In this document: one piece after another, positions 1-5,795 of the stretch
Layout of the letters: the number at the start of each line of letters is the position of its first letter
How positions within the stretch are numbered: position 1 is the stretch's first letter
Origin: JACVRX01 sp035697245
GTDB taxonomy: Bacteria > Actinomycetota > Actinomycetes > Jiangellales > Jiangellaceae
Direction: 5' to 3'
Assembly: GCA_035697245.1 (NCBI GenBank)
Contig: DASSDH010000038.1
Location: 1-5,795 of the forward strand
DNA length: 5,795 nt
Program-made: the position numbers and the translations under genes
Notes under the pieces: model-generated
Seen by the model: only the letters and a program-made list of their open reading frames with translations
Database searches by the model: none
What the model was told of the DNA's origin: nothing

Positions 1-364
<364 letters not shown>

Positions 365-425
365 GGTCTATGACATCCCGACGCCACTGGGGCGGCGGGC
401 ACGTCGACACATGAGAATAGTGCAA

Positions 426-472
426 CCCTGGCAAGAACGGCTGACACGAATGTCATCCCGTCTTACCAAAGG
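426..472 (-). other. Long imperfect leader hairpin upstream of 16S
   Basis: Read on the minus strand, this 47-nt segment folds back on itself. The apex is TGACA-TTCG-TGTCA (442-455) with a four-base loop. Below it are a small internal loop, four pairs (ACGG with CCGT), one bulged T, and a further run of about ten pairs including G-T wobbles, ending with C472 opposite G426. About 19 pairs form in total. It sits roughly 60 nt before mature 16S. It may be a local fold of the leader, a processing site, or part of a larger precursor structure; the pairing is seen, the role is inferred. Confidence 0.55.
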
Positions 473-556
473 AACCCACCACGACGGACCCAACCGGCTC
501 GCCGGCGGCCTGCCGTGGACGGGGTTTTCGATTTGGCATCGACAATATTCGGCACG

Positions 557-576
557 CTGTTGAGTTCTCAAGGATC
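557..576 (-). promoter_or_regulatory. boxA/boxC-like antitermination segment
   Basis: The minus strand reads AGAACTCAACAG at 568-557. It matches, apart from one pyrimidine change, the mycobacterial rRNA boxC RNA known to bind NusA (AGAACUCAAUAG). The bases just before it (GATCCTTGAGAA, about 575-564) are the likely boxA counterpart. Position in the leader, downstream of a boxB-like hairpin and upstream of 16S, fits. The boxC call is firm by sequence identity; the boxA limits are approximate. Confidence 0.75.
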
Positions 577-591
577 GGACGCACACCAGCC

Positions 592-607
592 CGGCCCTCT
601 CGGGCCG
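592..607 (-). promoter_or_regulatory. boxB-like stem-loop in the rRNA leader
   Basis: A perfect 6-bp stem (CGGCCC/GGGCCG) encloses a GAGA loop in the minus-strand RNA, a GNRA-type tetraloop. It lies shortly after the predicted P2 start and 16 nt before the boxA-like bases, so the order is boxB, boxA, boxC as in other rRNA leaders. The hairpin is seen directly; the boxB label rests on position and shape, as boxB sequence is poorly conserved. Confidence 0.5.
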
Positions 608-626
608 TTCTCGGGGCAACCCCTCT

Positions 627-655
627 AACTTAGCCGAACGGTCCGTCCGGGTCAA
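627..655 (-). promoter_or_regulatory. rRNA operon promoter P2 (proximal)
   Basis: On the minus strand a -35 TTGACC (655-650) is followed by a 17-bp spacer and a -10 TAAGTT (632-627). This is a close match to the actinobacterial housekeeping sigma consensus TTGACA/TANNNT. The predicted start is G at about 620, giving a leader of ~256 nt to mature 16S. The discriminator AGAGGG is purine- and G-rich. Start site and strength are inferred. Confidence 0.75.
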
Positions 656-732
656 ACCCGAAAGGTCCGCCTAGTACCGGCTCGTGGGCCGGCCGCCGTC
701 TTCAGCGTCCTTGCTTCCGAGAGCCGTCGAGG

Positions 733-762
733 AACCTACGGCGTGCCGCAGCGCACCGTCAA
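733..762 (-). promoter_or_regulatory. rRNA operon promoter P1 (distal)
   Basis: A -35 TTGACG (762-757), an 18-bp spacer and a -10 TAGGTT (738-733) lie on the minus strand, about 106 bp upstream of P2. The predicted start is near 725-727. Both hexamers fit the housekeeping sigma consensus of actinobacteria, and tandem promoters are usual for their rRNA operons. Confidence 0.7.
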
Positions 763-767
763 ATTCG

Positions 768-797
768 CTCATACCGACCCGACGGGTGTGACGTCAG
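768..797 (-). promoter_or_regulatory. Weak candidate third rRNA promoter
   Basis: The minus strand shows CTGACG (797-792), an 18-bp spacer and TATGAG (773-768). The -10 lacks the conserved final T and would nearly abut the P1 -35. The -35 overlaps an 8-bp palindrome TGACGTCA (789-796). It could be a minor promoter, an upstream regulator site, or chance. Confidence 0.3.
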
Positions 798-882
798 GCC
801 ACCAGATGTAACCACGAGTGTCTACCGGTTATTCCCCGCTCTCCACCTGGTCAGACGGGCGACAGCGCTGGATGAGACCCAC
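798..882. other. Gap after tyrS with no recognised feature
   Basis: These 85 bp lie between the tyrS stop codon and the rRNA promoter cluster. I saw no gene, no tRNA and no strong GC-rich stem followed by a T-run on the minus strand. An intrinsic terminator of the usual form therefore appears to be missing, and tyrS transcripts may run into the rRNA control region. Confidence 0.5.
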
Positions 883-2163
883 TCAGCGGACGAGCTCGAC
901 ACCGCTGACAGTTCGCTTCCCGCGTCGAAGGACGACCCACCGGCCGTGTAGCAGTTCGTCGTCCGCCGGGCCGGTGTCCGGGTCGACTGCCGGGTCCAGC
1001 CGTTCGTTGTTGACGTAGGCACCGCCCTCGGCGATCGTGCGCCGGGCCGCCGATCGGGACCGGACGAGCCCCGCCGCGACCAGAAGATCGACGTAGGACG
1101 GGGTCGAGATGCCAACCTCGATTCGGCGTGCTGCGGTCGCTGCGAGGGCCGCCGCAAGCGTCCGCTCGTCGAGGTCGGTCAGCGAGCCGTGCCCAAACAG
1201 TGCCTTGGATGCCGCTTCGACCCGTGCGGTCTCGTCGGCGCCATGCACGACCGTAGTCAGCTCGCGGGCCAGAGCGCGCTGGGCTTCCCGCGCGGCCGGA
1301 CGTTCGGCGGCCACCTTCTCCAGCGCCTCGATCTCCTCCCTGGGGCGGAACGACATCGCTCGCAGCAGCGTCGCGACCGAGGCGTCTTCGACATTCAGCC
1401 AGAACTGGTAGAAGGCGTACGGCGTCGTCATCTCCGGGTCGAGCCAGACGGTGCCGGACTCGGTCTTGCCGTACTTGCTCCCGTCGGCCTGAGTCAGCAG
1501 CGGCGTTGCCAGGGCGTGCACCGAAACGCCCTCGACCCGGTGGATGAGGTCGACGCCACTTGTGATGTTGCCCCATTGGTCGCTGCCCCCGGTCTGCAGC
1601 GTGCAGTCGTACCGGCGGTACAACTCGAGGTAGTCCATGCCCTGCAGGACCTGGTAGCTGAACTCGGTGTACGAGATCCCTTCCAGCGACTCCAGCCGCG
1701 CGCTGACCGCCTCCTTGGCCAGCATGCGGCTGACCCGGTAGTGCTTTCCGATGTCCCGGAGAAAGTCGATGGTCGACATTGGAGCGGTCCAGTCCAGGTT
1801 GTTGACGACCTGCGCCGCGTTGTCGCCGTCGAACGAGACGTACCGTGAGACCTGGACGCGGATCCGATCGACCCACTCCGCCACGGTTTCCTTGCTATTC
1901 AGCACCCGTTCCGCGGTCGGTTTCGGGTCGCCGATCAATCCGGTCGAACCACCCACCAGGACCAACGGTCGATGCCCCGCGTCCTGCAAGCGGCGGACGG
2001 TCAGCAGCTGGAGCAGATTGCCGAAGTGCAGGCTCGGAGCGGTCGGATCGAAGCCGCAGTAGAAGGTGACCTGCCCCGCCGCAAGGGCTGCCCGTAACGC
2101 GTCCTCGTCGGTGGACAGCGCCACCAATCCGCGCCACTTCAGTTCTTCGAGGATGCCGGTCAC
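883..2163 (-). CDS. tyrS: Tyrosyl-tRNA synthetase (TyrRS)
   Basis: This cytosolic class I aminoacyl-tRNA synthetase joins tyrosine to tRNA-Tyr using ATP. Numbered from GTG at 2163 (426 aa, normal for bacterial TyrRS), the order is: catalytic Rossmann domain, with Y35 in YCGFDPTAPSL and the HIGH-type motif as HFGN (46-49); the Y170/Q174/D177 tyrosine pocket; GSDQWGN (193-199); the KMSKS-type loop KYGKT (230-234); and a C-terminal S4 RNA-binding domain (about 357-422) ending in the GRWVVLRRGKR stretch typical of actinobacterial TyrRS. The frame also opens with GTG at 2172, but the AAGGTGG ribosome site lies 5 nt before GTG 2163. The resulting MTGILEELKWRGL start matches relatives. mpg lies directly upstream and the rRNA operon downstream. 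No T-box leader is present. The second His of HIGH is Asn here. Confidence 0.97.
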   Translation of the reverse strand: MTGILEELKWRGLVALSTDEDALRAALAAGQVTFYCGFDPTAPSLHFGNLLQLLTVRRLQDAGHRPLVLVGGSTGLIGDPKPTAERVLNSKETVAEWVDRIRVQVSRYVSFDGDNAAQVVNNLDWTAPMSTIDFLRDIGKHYRVSRMLAKEAVSARLESLEGISYTEFSYQVLQGMDYLELYRRYDCTLQTGGSDQWGNITSGVDLIHRVEGVSVHALATPLLTQADGSKYGKTESGTVWLDPEMTTPYAFYQFWLNVEDASVATLLRAMSFRPREEIEALEKVAAERPAAREAQRALARELTTVVHGADETARVEAASKALFGHGSLTDLDERTLAAALAATAARRIEVGISTPSYVDLLVAAGLVRSRSAARRTIAEGGAYVNNERLDPAVDPDTGPADDELLHGRWVVLRRGKRTVSGVELVR

Positions 2164-2168
2164 GGTCG

Positions 2169-2175
2169 CCACCTT
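2169..2175 (-). promoter_or_regulatory. Ribosome binding site deciding the tyrS start
   Basis: AAGGTGG on the minus strand is 5 nt before GTG at 2163. It contains the alternative GTG at 2172 and overlaps the mpg TAA stop (2176-2174). This favours the inner start and suggests that ribosomes finishing mpg help start tyrS. Confidence 0.7.
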
Positions 2176-2791
2176 AGATTGGCTGGCGTCGGCGTGGCGT
2201 GTTCGGGCGGTACACCGAGACGGTCGGATCGCCAGCGAGCCAGAATCGCCAGGGACGGTCCGCCGCCCGCGCCAGGCCTACCCGTGGACCCGAGCGGATG
2301 AGGGCCGTATCGACGTGGGCGCCGTCCAGCACGCGCATCGAGCTCGGCCCGCATACGTCGGTCCCGTTCTCCGCCCGGCTCAGGCCGAGGGCCGCAGCCA
2401 GCCGGGCTGGCCCGCGGGCAAGATCGCGGTCCGAACGAGCCGCGGGCCGCCGCGCCCTGGCCACCTCCACACCGGCGACGACCTCGCCTGCACGCAGCAA
2501 CACGGCGCCCGCCTGACCGGGTGCGCCGCAGACCAGGTTCGCGCACCAGTGCATCCCGTAGGCGAAGTAGACGTACAGGTGGCCGGGAGGTCCGAACATG
2601 ACCTCGTTTCGCGGTGTCATGCCGCTGAATGCGTGCGACCCGGGATCGTTGGCCCCGTCGTACGCTTCGACCTCGCTCAACCGCACAGCTACCGCGCCAT
2701 GGACGACGACGCAGCCGAGCAGTTCTGGCGCGACCTCGAGCGGCGGCCGGGCAAAGAAGCTCCGGTCCAGCATGTCGTTGTGATGAGCCAT
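2174..2791 (-). CDS. mpg: 3-methyladenine DNA glycosylase, AAG/MPG family
   Basis: This monofunctional base-excision repair enzyme removes alkylated purines such as 3-methyladenine. The 205-aa length is normal for bacterial AAG-fold proteins. Family landmarks by comparison with human AAG, numbered from ATG 2791: EVEAY at 40-44 with the catalytic general base E42 (human E125) and Y44 (Y127); H53 (H136); TPRN at 59-62; YVYFAYGMH at 73-81 with Y75 (Y159); N85 (N169); R100 (R182). The catalytic set is complete. The start is uncertain: GTG 2794 directly precedes ATG 2791, and ATG 2773 (MLDRSFFARP) also fits homologues; none has a strong ribosome site. A TATAGG -10-like hexamer (2808-2803) about 8 nt before GTG 2794 would permit a leaderless mRNA. 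The start lies inside an inverted repeat. It is co-directional with tyrS, as in mycobacteria. Confidence 0.93.
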   Translation of the reverse strand: MAHHNDMLDRSFFARPPLEVAPELLGCVVVHGAVAVRLSEVEAYDGANDPGSHAFSGMTPRNEVMFGPPGHLYVYFAYGMHWCANLVCGAPGQAGAVLLRAGEVVAGVEVARARRPAARSDRDLARGPARLAAALGLSRAENGTDVCGPSSMRVLDGAHVDTALIRSGPRVGLARAADRPWRFWLAGDPTVSVYRPNTPRRRQPI

Positions 2792-2794
2792 CAC
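2780..2794. repeat. 15-bp inverted repeat over the mpg start codon
   Basis: GTGATG, a 3-bp centre AGC, and CATCAC form a perfect 6+3+6 dyad. On the minus strand it is exactly the first five codons of the longer mpg reading frame, GTG ATG GCT CAT CAC. As RNA it could fold into a small hairpin hiding the start; as DNA it could be an operator. It uses the same hexamer as the larger palindrome just upstream. Confidence 0.7.
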
Positions 2795-2819
2795 CAGGCT
2801 TACCTATACATCACCAGGC
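2789..2819. repeat. Direct repeat CATCACCAGGC, two copies
   Basis: The 11-mer CATCACCAGGC occurs at 2789-2799 and 2809-2819, offset by exactly 20 bp, close to two helical turns. One copy belongs to the start-codon dyad and the other to an arm of the 40-bp palindrome, so the two structures are related in sequence. Confidence 0.75.
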
Positions 2820-2842
2820 CTGCAGGCCTCGTGATGTATAGG
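2803..2842. repeat. 40-bp near-perfect palindrome between argH and mpg
   Basis: Arms CCTATACATCAC (2803-2814) and GTGATGTATAGG (2831-2842) are exact reverse complements. Between them sits a self-complementary 14-mer AGGCCTGCAGGCCT (2816-2829), flanked by one mismatched base on each side (C2815, C2830). As RNA it gives a 17-bp stem with one mismatch and a TGCA loop. No T-run follows on the minus strand, so it is not a classic intrinsic terminator for argH, although it could still end or protect that transcript. It may equally be an operator for mpg or a dispersed palindromic repeat. The arms are noticeably AT-richer than the surrounding genes. Confidence 0.85.
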
Positions 2843-2860
2843 CAGGGGTGGTGAACGTGG

Positions 2861-4309
2861 TCATTCCGGATGGGGCGGGCGACCGTCAGGGACGGGATTG
2901 GCGATCGCTGACCAGGCGCGGCCGGCTCGAACGGCGGCGCGGACGGCGTCGAGCTGTTCGGCGACTCGCATCGGTGCGGTGCCGCCCTTGCCCGACCGCG
3001 ACGCCACCGATCCCTGCACGGTCAGCACTGACCGCACCGCCGGACGCAAGTATGAGGACACCCTGGCCAGATCGTCGTCATCGAGCTCCCACAGCTCGAT
3101 CCCGCGCTCTTCGCACAGCCGGACGCATGCCCCGGCGATCTCATGTGCCTCGCGGAATGGCACGCCAGCGCGAACCAGCCACTCGGCCAGGTCCGTCGCG
3201 AGGGAGAACTCCCGAGGCGCCAGCTCCGCCATCCGCTCGGTGTTGAACCGCAACGTCGCCACCATGCCGGTAAACGCCGGCAGAACGAGGCACAACGAGT
3301 CGACCGAGTCGAAGATCGGCTCCTTGTCCTCCTGCAGGTCGCGGTTGTACGCGAGTGGCAGGCCCTTGAGAGTCGTGAGCAATCCGGCCAGGTTTCCCAC
3401 CAGCCGGCCGGCTTTGCCGCGGGCCAGCTCGGCGACGTCGGGGTTCTTCTTCTGCGGCATGATCGACGAACCCGTCGACCAGGCATCGTCCAGCTCCACG
3501 AAGGAGAACTCCCGGGTCGCCCAGAGGATGACCTCCTCCGCGAATCGAGAGACGTCGACGGCCACCATGGCCAGGACGAAGGCGATCTCGGCAACGACGT
3601 CACGCGACGCCGTGCCGTCGATGGAGTTCTCGACTGCCCGGGAGAACCCCAGCATCTCGGCGACGGCCTCCGGGCGCAGGCCAAGTGAGGATCCCGCCAG
3701 CGCAGCAGAGCCGTAGGGCGACTCGTCGGCGCGATGATCCCAGTCGACCAGCCGGTCGACGTCACGCAGCAGCGCCCAGGCGTGCGCCAGTAGGTGGTGT
3801 GACAGCAGCACGGGCTGGGCGTGCTGCAGATGCGTGCGCCCCGGCATGACGACCCCGAGATGGCGCTCGGCATGCCGGTCGAGGGCATCGACCAGGTCGA
3901 GTACGTGACCGGCGACGGTCCGGGCCGCCTGGCGCAGGTACATCCGTAGCAGCGTTGCCACCTGGTCGTTGCGGGACCGGCCGGCTCGCAGTTTGCCGCC
4001 GAGCTCAGGTCCGAGGCGTTCTATCAGGCCTCGCTCGAGGGCGGTGTGGACGTCCTCGTCCGAGGGTGCGGGCGCGAACGTTCCCGCAGCAACCTCTGCC
4101 CGGAGCTCGTCGAGCCCGCGGAGCATGTCGGCGAGCTCGGCGTCATCCAGCAGGCCAGCCTCGCGCAGTACGCGGGCATGTGCCTTCGACCCTGCGATGT
4201 CGTACGGCGCGAGCCGCCAGTCGAACGCCGTCGACCGTGACAGCGACGCCAGTGCCTCTGCCGGACCGGTCGTGAACCGGCCACCCCACAGGGCGTCAGC
4301 CGCGGGCAT
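2861..4309 (-). CDS. argH: Argininosuccinate lyase
   Basis: ArgH splits argininosuccinate into arginine and fumarate, the last step of arginine synthesis, as a cytosolic homotetramer of the fumarase/aspartase superfamily. The 482-aa protein (ATG 4309) starts MPAADALWGGRF, the usual actinobacterial ArgH opening. Visible landmarks: LRAGRSRNDQV (107-117), GRTHLQHAQP (157-166) with the catalytic histidine H160, the superfamily signature GSSIMPQKKNP (280-290) on the mobile loop with the catalytic serine (281 or 282), and YNRDLQEDKE (321-330). The reading frame stays open upstream to 4474, but those 55 codons lie out of frame inside argG and do not look like protein. The start overlaps the argG end by 14 nt and has only a weak ribosome site, so translation is probably coupled. 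The tail after about residue 462 (ending PPHPE) looks slightly long and unconserved. Confidence 0.97.
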   Translation of the reverse strand: MPAADALWGGRFTTGPAEALASLSRSTAFDWRLAPYDIAGSKAHARVLREAGLLDDAELADMLRGLDELRAEVAAGTFAPAPSDEDVHTALERGLIERLGPELGGKLRAGRSRNDQVATLLRMYLRQAARTVAGHVLDLVDALDRHAERHLGVVMPGRTHLQHAQPVLLSHHLLAHAWALLRDVDRLVDWDHRADESPYGSAALAGSSLGLRPEAVAEMLGFSRAVENSIDGTASRDVVAEIAFVLAMVAVDVSRFAEEVILWATREFSFVELDDAWSTGSSIMPQKKNPDVAELARGKAGRLVGNLAGLLTTLKGLPLAYNRDLQEDKEPIFDSVDSLCLVLPAFTGMVATLRFNTERMAELAPREFSLATDLAEWLVRAGVPFREAHEIAGACVRLCEERGIELWELDDDDLARVSSYLRPAVRSVLTVQGSVASRSGKGGTAPMRVAEQLDAVRAAVRAGRAWSAIANPVPDGRPPHPE

Positions 4310-5501
4310 GGCCCAAGTCGCGCTGGGTAGCCAGCTTCGTCGGCAGGCCCCACAGCCCGATGAACCCGCGAGCGAGCGACTGATCGAAGGTGGCTTCCGC
4401 GTCGTACGTGGCGAGCCCGAAGTCGTACAAGCTCTGCTCCGAGCGCCGGCCCGTGACGACCGCACGGCCACCATGAAGGGTCATCCGGATCTCACCGCTG
4501 ACGTGGGCGTTGGCGTCGTCGACGAACCCGTCCAGCGCCTTCTTCAACGGGCTGGACCACAGTCCGTCGTACACCAGCTCAGCCCAGCGCTGGTCGACAC
4601 CGCGCTTGAACCGGGCCAGATCGCGCTCCACAGTCACGTTCTCGAGCTCCTGGTGCGCCGCGATGAGGGTAAGCGCGCCCGGCGCCTCGTATACCTCACG
4701 GCTCTTGATGCCGACCAGCCGGTCCTCGACCAAGTCCAGCCGGCCGACGCCCTGCGCCCCAGCGCGCCAGTTGAGCTCGGTGACGGCCTGCAGCATCGTC
4801 ACCGGCTGCCCATCGATGGCGGCCGGCCGGCCCTGGTCGAAGCCGATCACCACCGAATCCGGCTCGCGGGACACTCCCGGATCGGCGGTGTAGGAGTACA
4901 CGTCTTCGGTGGGAGCGTTCCAGATGTCTTCCAGGAAGCCGGTTTCGACCGCGCGACCCCACACGTTCTGGTCGATCGAGAACGGGTTGCTCTTGGTGGT
5001 CTCGATGGGTAGCTCGTGCTTCTCGGCGTAGTCGATCGCCGCGTCCCTGGTCAGCGCCAAGTCGCGGACCGGCGCCAGGCAGGAGAGGTCCGGAGCCAAG
5101 GCCGCGATCCCCACCTCGAACCGGACCTGGTCGTTGCCTCGTCCAGTGCAGCCGTGAGAAACAACGGACGCTCCATGCTGGCGGGCGGCGGCCACCAGGT
5201 GCCGAACGATGACCGGCCGGGACAGTGCGGAAATCAATGGGTAGCGATCCATGTACAGGGCATTGGCCTTCAGCGCCGGCAGGCAATATTGCTCGGCGAA
5301 TTCGTCGCGGGCATCGGCGACGTAGGCCTCAACGGCTCCGCATGCCAAGGCGCGCTTGCGGATGGTGTCGAGGTCTTCGCCGCCCTGGCCGAGATCGACG
5401 GCGACGGCGACGACCTCGGCGCCGGTCTGCTCTCCGATCCAGCCGATGGCGACAGAGGTGTCCAGGCCGCCTGAATAGGCGAGAACGACGCGTTCGGTCA
5501 T
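4296..5501 (-). CDS. argG: Argininosuccinate synthase
   Basis: ArgG condenses citrulline and aspartate with ATP, giving argininosuccinate, AMP and pyrophosphate, the step before ArgH. The 401-aa protein matches the usual family length. The N-terminal ATP-pyrophosphatase loop AYSGGLDTS is at 8-16, and the second family signature GCTGRGNDQVRF is at 117-128 (Arg where Lys is common, an allowed variant). Further conserved blocks are SIDQNVWGR (175-183) and KSREVYEAPGA (266-276). ATG at 5501 is chosen because AAGGAG lies 7 nt upstream and MTERVVLAYSGG is the standard opening. The frame is open to 5753 only because GC-rich DNA has few stops; those extra 84 codons run through argR. argR lies 16 bp upstream and argH overlaps downstream. 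Arginine control is expected through ArgR at a promoter outside the window. Confidence 0.98.
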   Translation of the reverse strand: MTERVVLAYSGGLDTSVAIGWIGEQTGAEVVAVAVDLGQGGEDLDTIRKRALACGAVEAYVADARDEFAEQYCLPALKANALYMDRYPLISALSRPVIVRHLVAAARQHGASVVSHGCTGRGNDQVRFEVGIAALAPDLSCLAPVRDLALTRDAAIDYAEKHELPIETTKSNPFSIDQNVWGRAVETGFLEDIWNAPTEDVYSYTADPGVSREPDSVVIGFDQGRPAAIDGQPVTMLQAVTELNWRAGAQGVGRLDLVEDRLVGIKSREVYEAPGALTLIAAHQELENVTVERDLARFKRGVDQRWAELVYDGLWSSPLKKALDGFVDDANAHVSGEIRMTLHGGRAVVTGRRSEQSLYDFGLATYDAEATFDQSLARGFIGLWGLPTKLATQRDLGHARG

Positions 5502-5508
5502 GAACGTA

Positions 5509-5514
5509 CTCCTT
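5509..5514 (-). promoter_or_regulatory. argG ribosome binding site
   Basis: AAGGAG lies 7 nt before ATG 5501 and 3 nt after the argR stop codon (5520-5518). It is the strongest ribosome site among the genes here and rules out the long upstream extension of the argG frame. Confidence 0.85.
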
Positions 5515-5517
5515 GAC

Positions 5518-5795
5518 TCAAAGGTCGACAGGGGTGCGGCCCTCAGCGAGGGCCAGGAACCAGGCGGCCACCGTGGCGCCGCCCGACGAATCGGTGGTGA
5601 CGATGAGCACGGTGTCGTCGCCGGCGATGGTGCCCAGAATTTCGGCTCGGGCGGAATGGTCGATCGCCGAGGCGAGGTACTGCGCGGCTCCGGGTGGGGT
5701 ACGCAGGACGACCAGGTTGGCCGACGATGTCGCCGACACCAGGATCTCCTCACAAACCCGGATCAGCCGGGCGTCGACGGTGGTCCGCTCGGCAA
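5518..5795 (-). CDS. argR: Arginine repressor ArgR, C-terminal part (cut by the window edge)
   Basis: The last 91 codons and the TGA stop are present; the N-terminal winged-helix DNA-binding domain lies beyond the window. What remains is the oligomerisation and arginine-binding domain: LRTPPGAAQYLASAID (visible residues about 31-46), then GTIAGDDT (about 54-61), whose paired aspartates contact arginine in E. coli ArgR, then a short tail. This closely resembles mycobacterial ArgR, including LRTPPGAA and GTIAGDD. ArgR forms a hexamer with arginine and binds ARG boxes to repress arginine genes. Its place directly before argG is the usual actinobacterial arg operon order. The frame is read through from the window edge; the GTG at 5739 is internal and not the true start. 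The tail ends TPVDL. Confidence 0.95.
   Translation of the reverse strand, partial: AERTTVDARLIRVCEEILVSATSSANLVVLRTPPGAAQYLASAIDHSARAEILGTIAGDDTVLIVTTDSSGGATVAAWFLALAEGRTPVDL

Larger units (their letters stand above)
365..620 (-). promoter_or_regulatory. rRNA operon leader (precursor 16S 5' region)
   Basis: This untranslated leader runs from the predicted P2 start (about base 620) to the mature 16S 5' end. In transcript order it holds a boxB-like hairpin, a boxA/boxC-like segment and a long imperfect hairpin. Bacterial rRNA leaders recruit Nus factors for antitermination and form part of the RNase III processing stem with the 16S 3' flank; that flank is outside the window, so the pairing cannot be tested here. 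No coding potential was recognised. The limits are inferred from promoter and rRNA positions, not measured. Confidence 0.75.

Noticed and set aside
677..692. CCGGC/GCCGG stem between P1 and P2 as a terminator
   Set aside because: The stem is only 5 bp, no T-run follows, and a terminator between tandem rRNA promoters would make little sense.
851..1876. 341-codon minus-strand frame overlapping tyrS
   Set aside because: It is a shifted frame of tyrS, rich in Arg, Gly and Pro, with no domain; tyrS itself has all family motifs in the other frame.
4310..4474. 55-codon upstream extension of argH
   Set aside because: It lies inside argG in another frame and resembles no ArgH; homologues begin with the LWGGRF block just after ATG 4309.
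3969..5012. 347-codon open frame on the plus strand opposite argG and argH
   Set aside because: It is antisense to two clear enzymes, has no recognisable protein motif, and long stop-free antisense frames are expected in GC-rich DNA.
5502..5517. ARG box or separate promoter before argG
   Set aside because: The 16-bp gap is filled by the argG ribosome site and shows no ARG-box-like AT-rich dyad; argG is most likely co-transcribed with argR.
5502..5753. 84-codon upstream extension of argG
   Set aside because: It runs through argR out of frame, and a good ribosome site marks ATG 5501.

Overview
The window is a core-genome stretch from a high-GC Gram-positive bacterium of the Actinomycetes. Three things point there: uniformly GC-rich codons, a short-V1 16S rRNA 5' end, and an rRNA leader carrying the actinobacterial AGAACTCAACAG (boxC, NusA-binding) element. 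ArgR, TyrRS and the argR-argG-argH order also resemble mycobacterial and streptomycete versions. The family cannot be fixed from this sequence alone.

All real genes lie on the minus strand, so transcription runs from high to low coordinates. In that direction the order is: the C-terminal part of argR (arginine repressor, cut by the window edge), argG (argininosuccinate synthase), argH (argininosuccinate lyase), a 66-bp gap with an elaborate palindrome, mpg (3-methyladenine DNA glycosylase, AAG family), tyrS (tyrosyl-tRNA synthetase), a 518-bp rRNA control region, and the first ~364 nt of 16S rRNA, which runs off the low-coordinate edge. argR, argG and argH form the end of the arginine operon: a 16-bp gap between argR and argG and a 14-bp overlap between argG and argH. 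ArgG and ArgH carry out the last two steps from citrulline to arginine. mpg and tyrS are also tightly packed, and the tyrS ribosome binding site overlaps the mpg stop codon.

The 518-bp region holds two good sigma-A-type promoters and one weak candidate. It is followed by a boxB-like hairpin, a boxA/boxC antitermination-like segment, and a long imperfect hairpin just before mature 16S. I saw no convincing terminator between tyrS and these promoters.

I found no mobile element, CRISPR array, defence system or unknown multi-gene system. The least ordinary DNA is at 2780-2842, before and over the mpg start: a 40-bp near-perfect palindrome and a second 15-bp inverted repeat that together carry four copies of one hexamer (GTGATG/CATCAC). 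The second repeat covers the mpg start codon.
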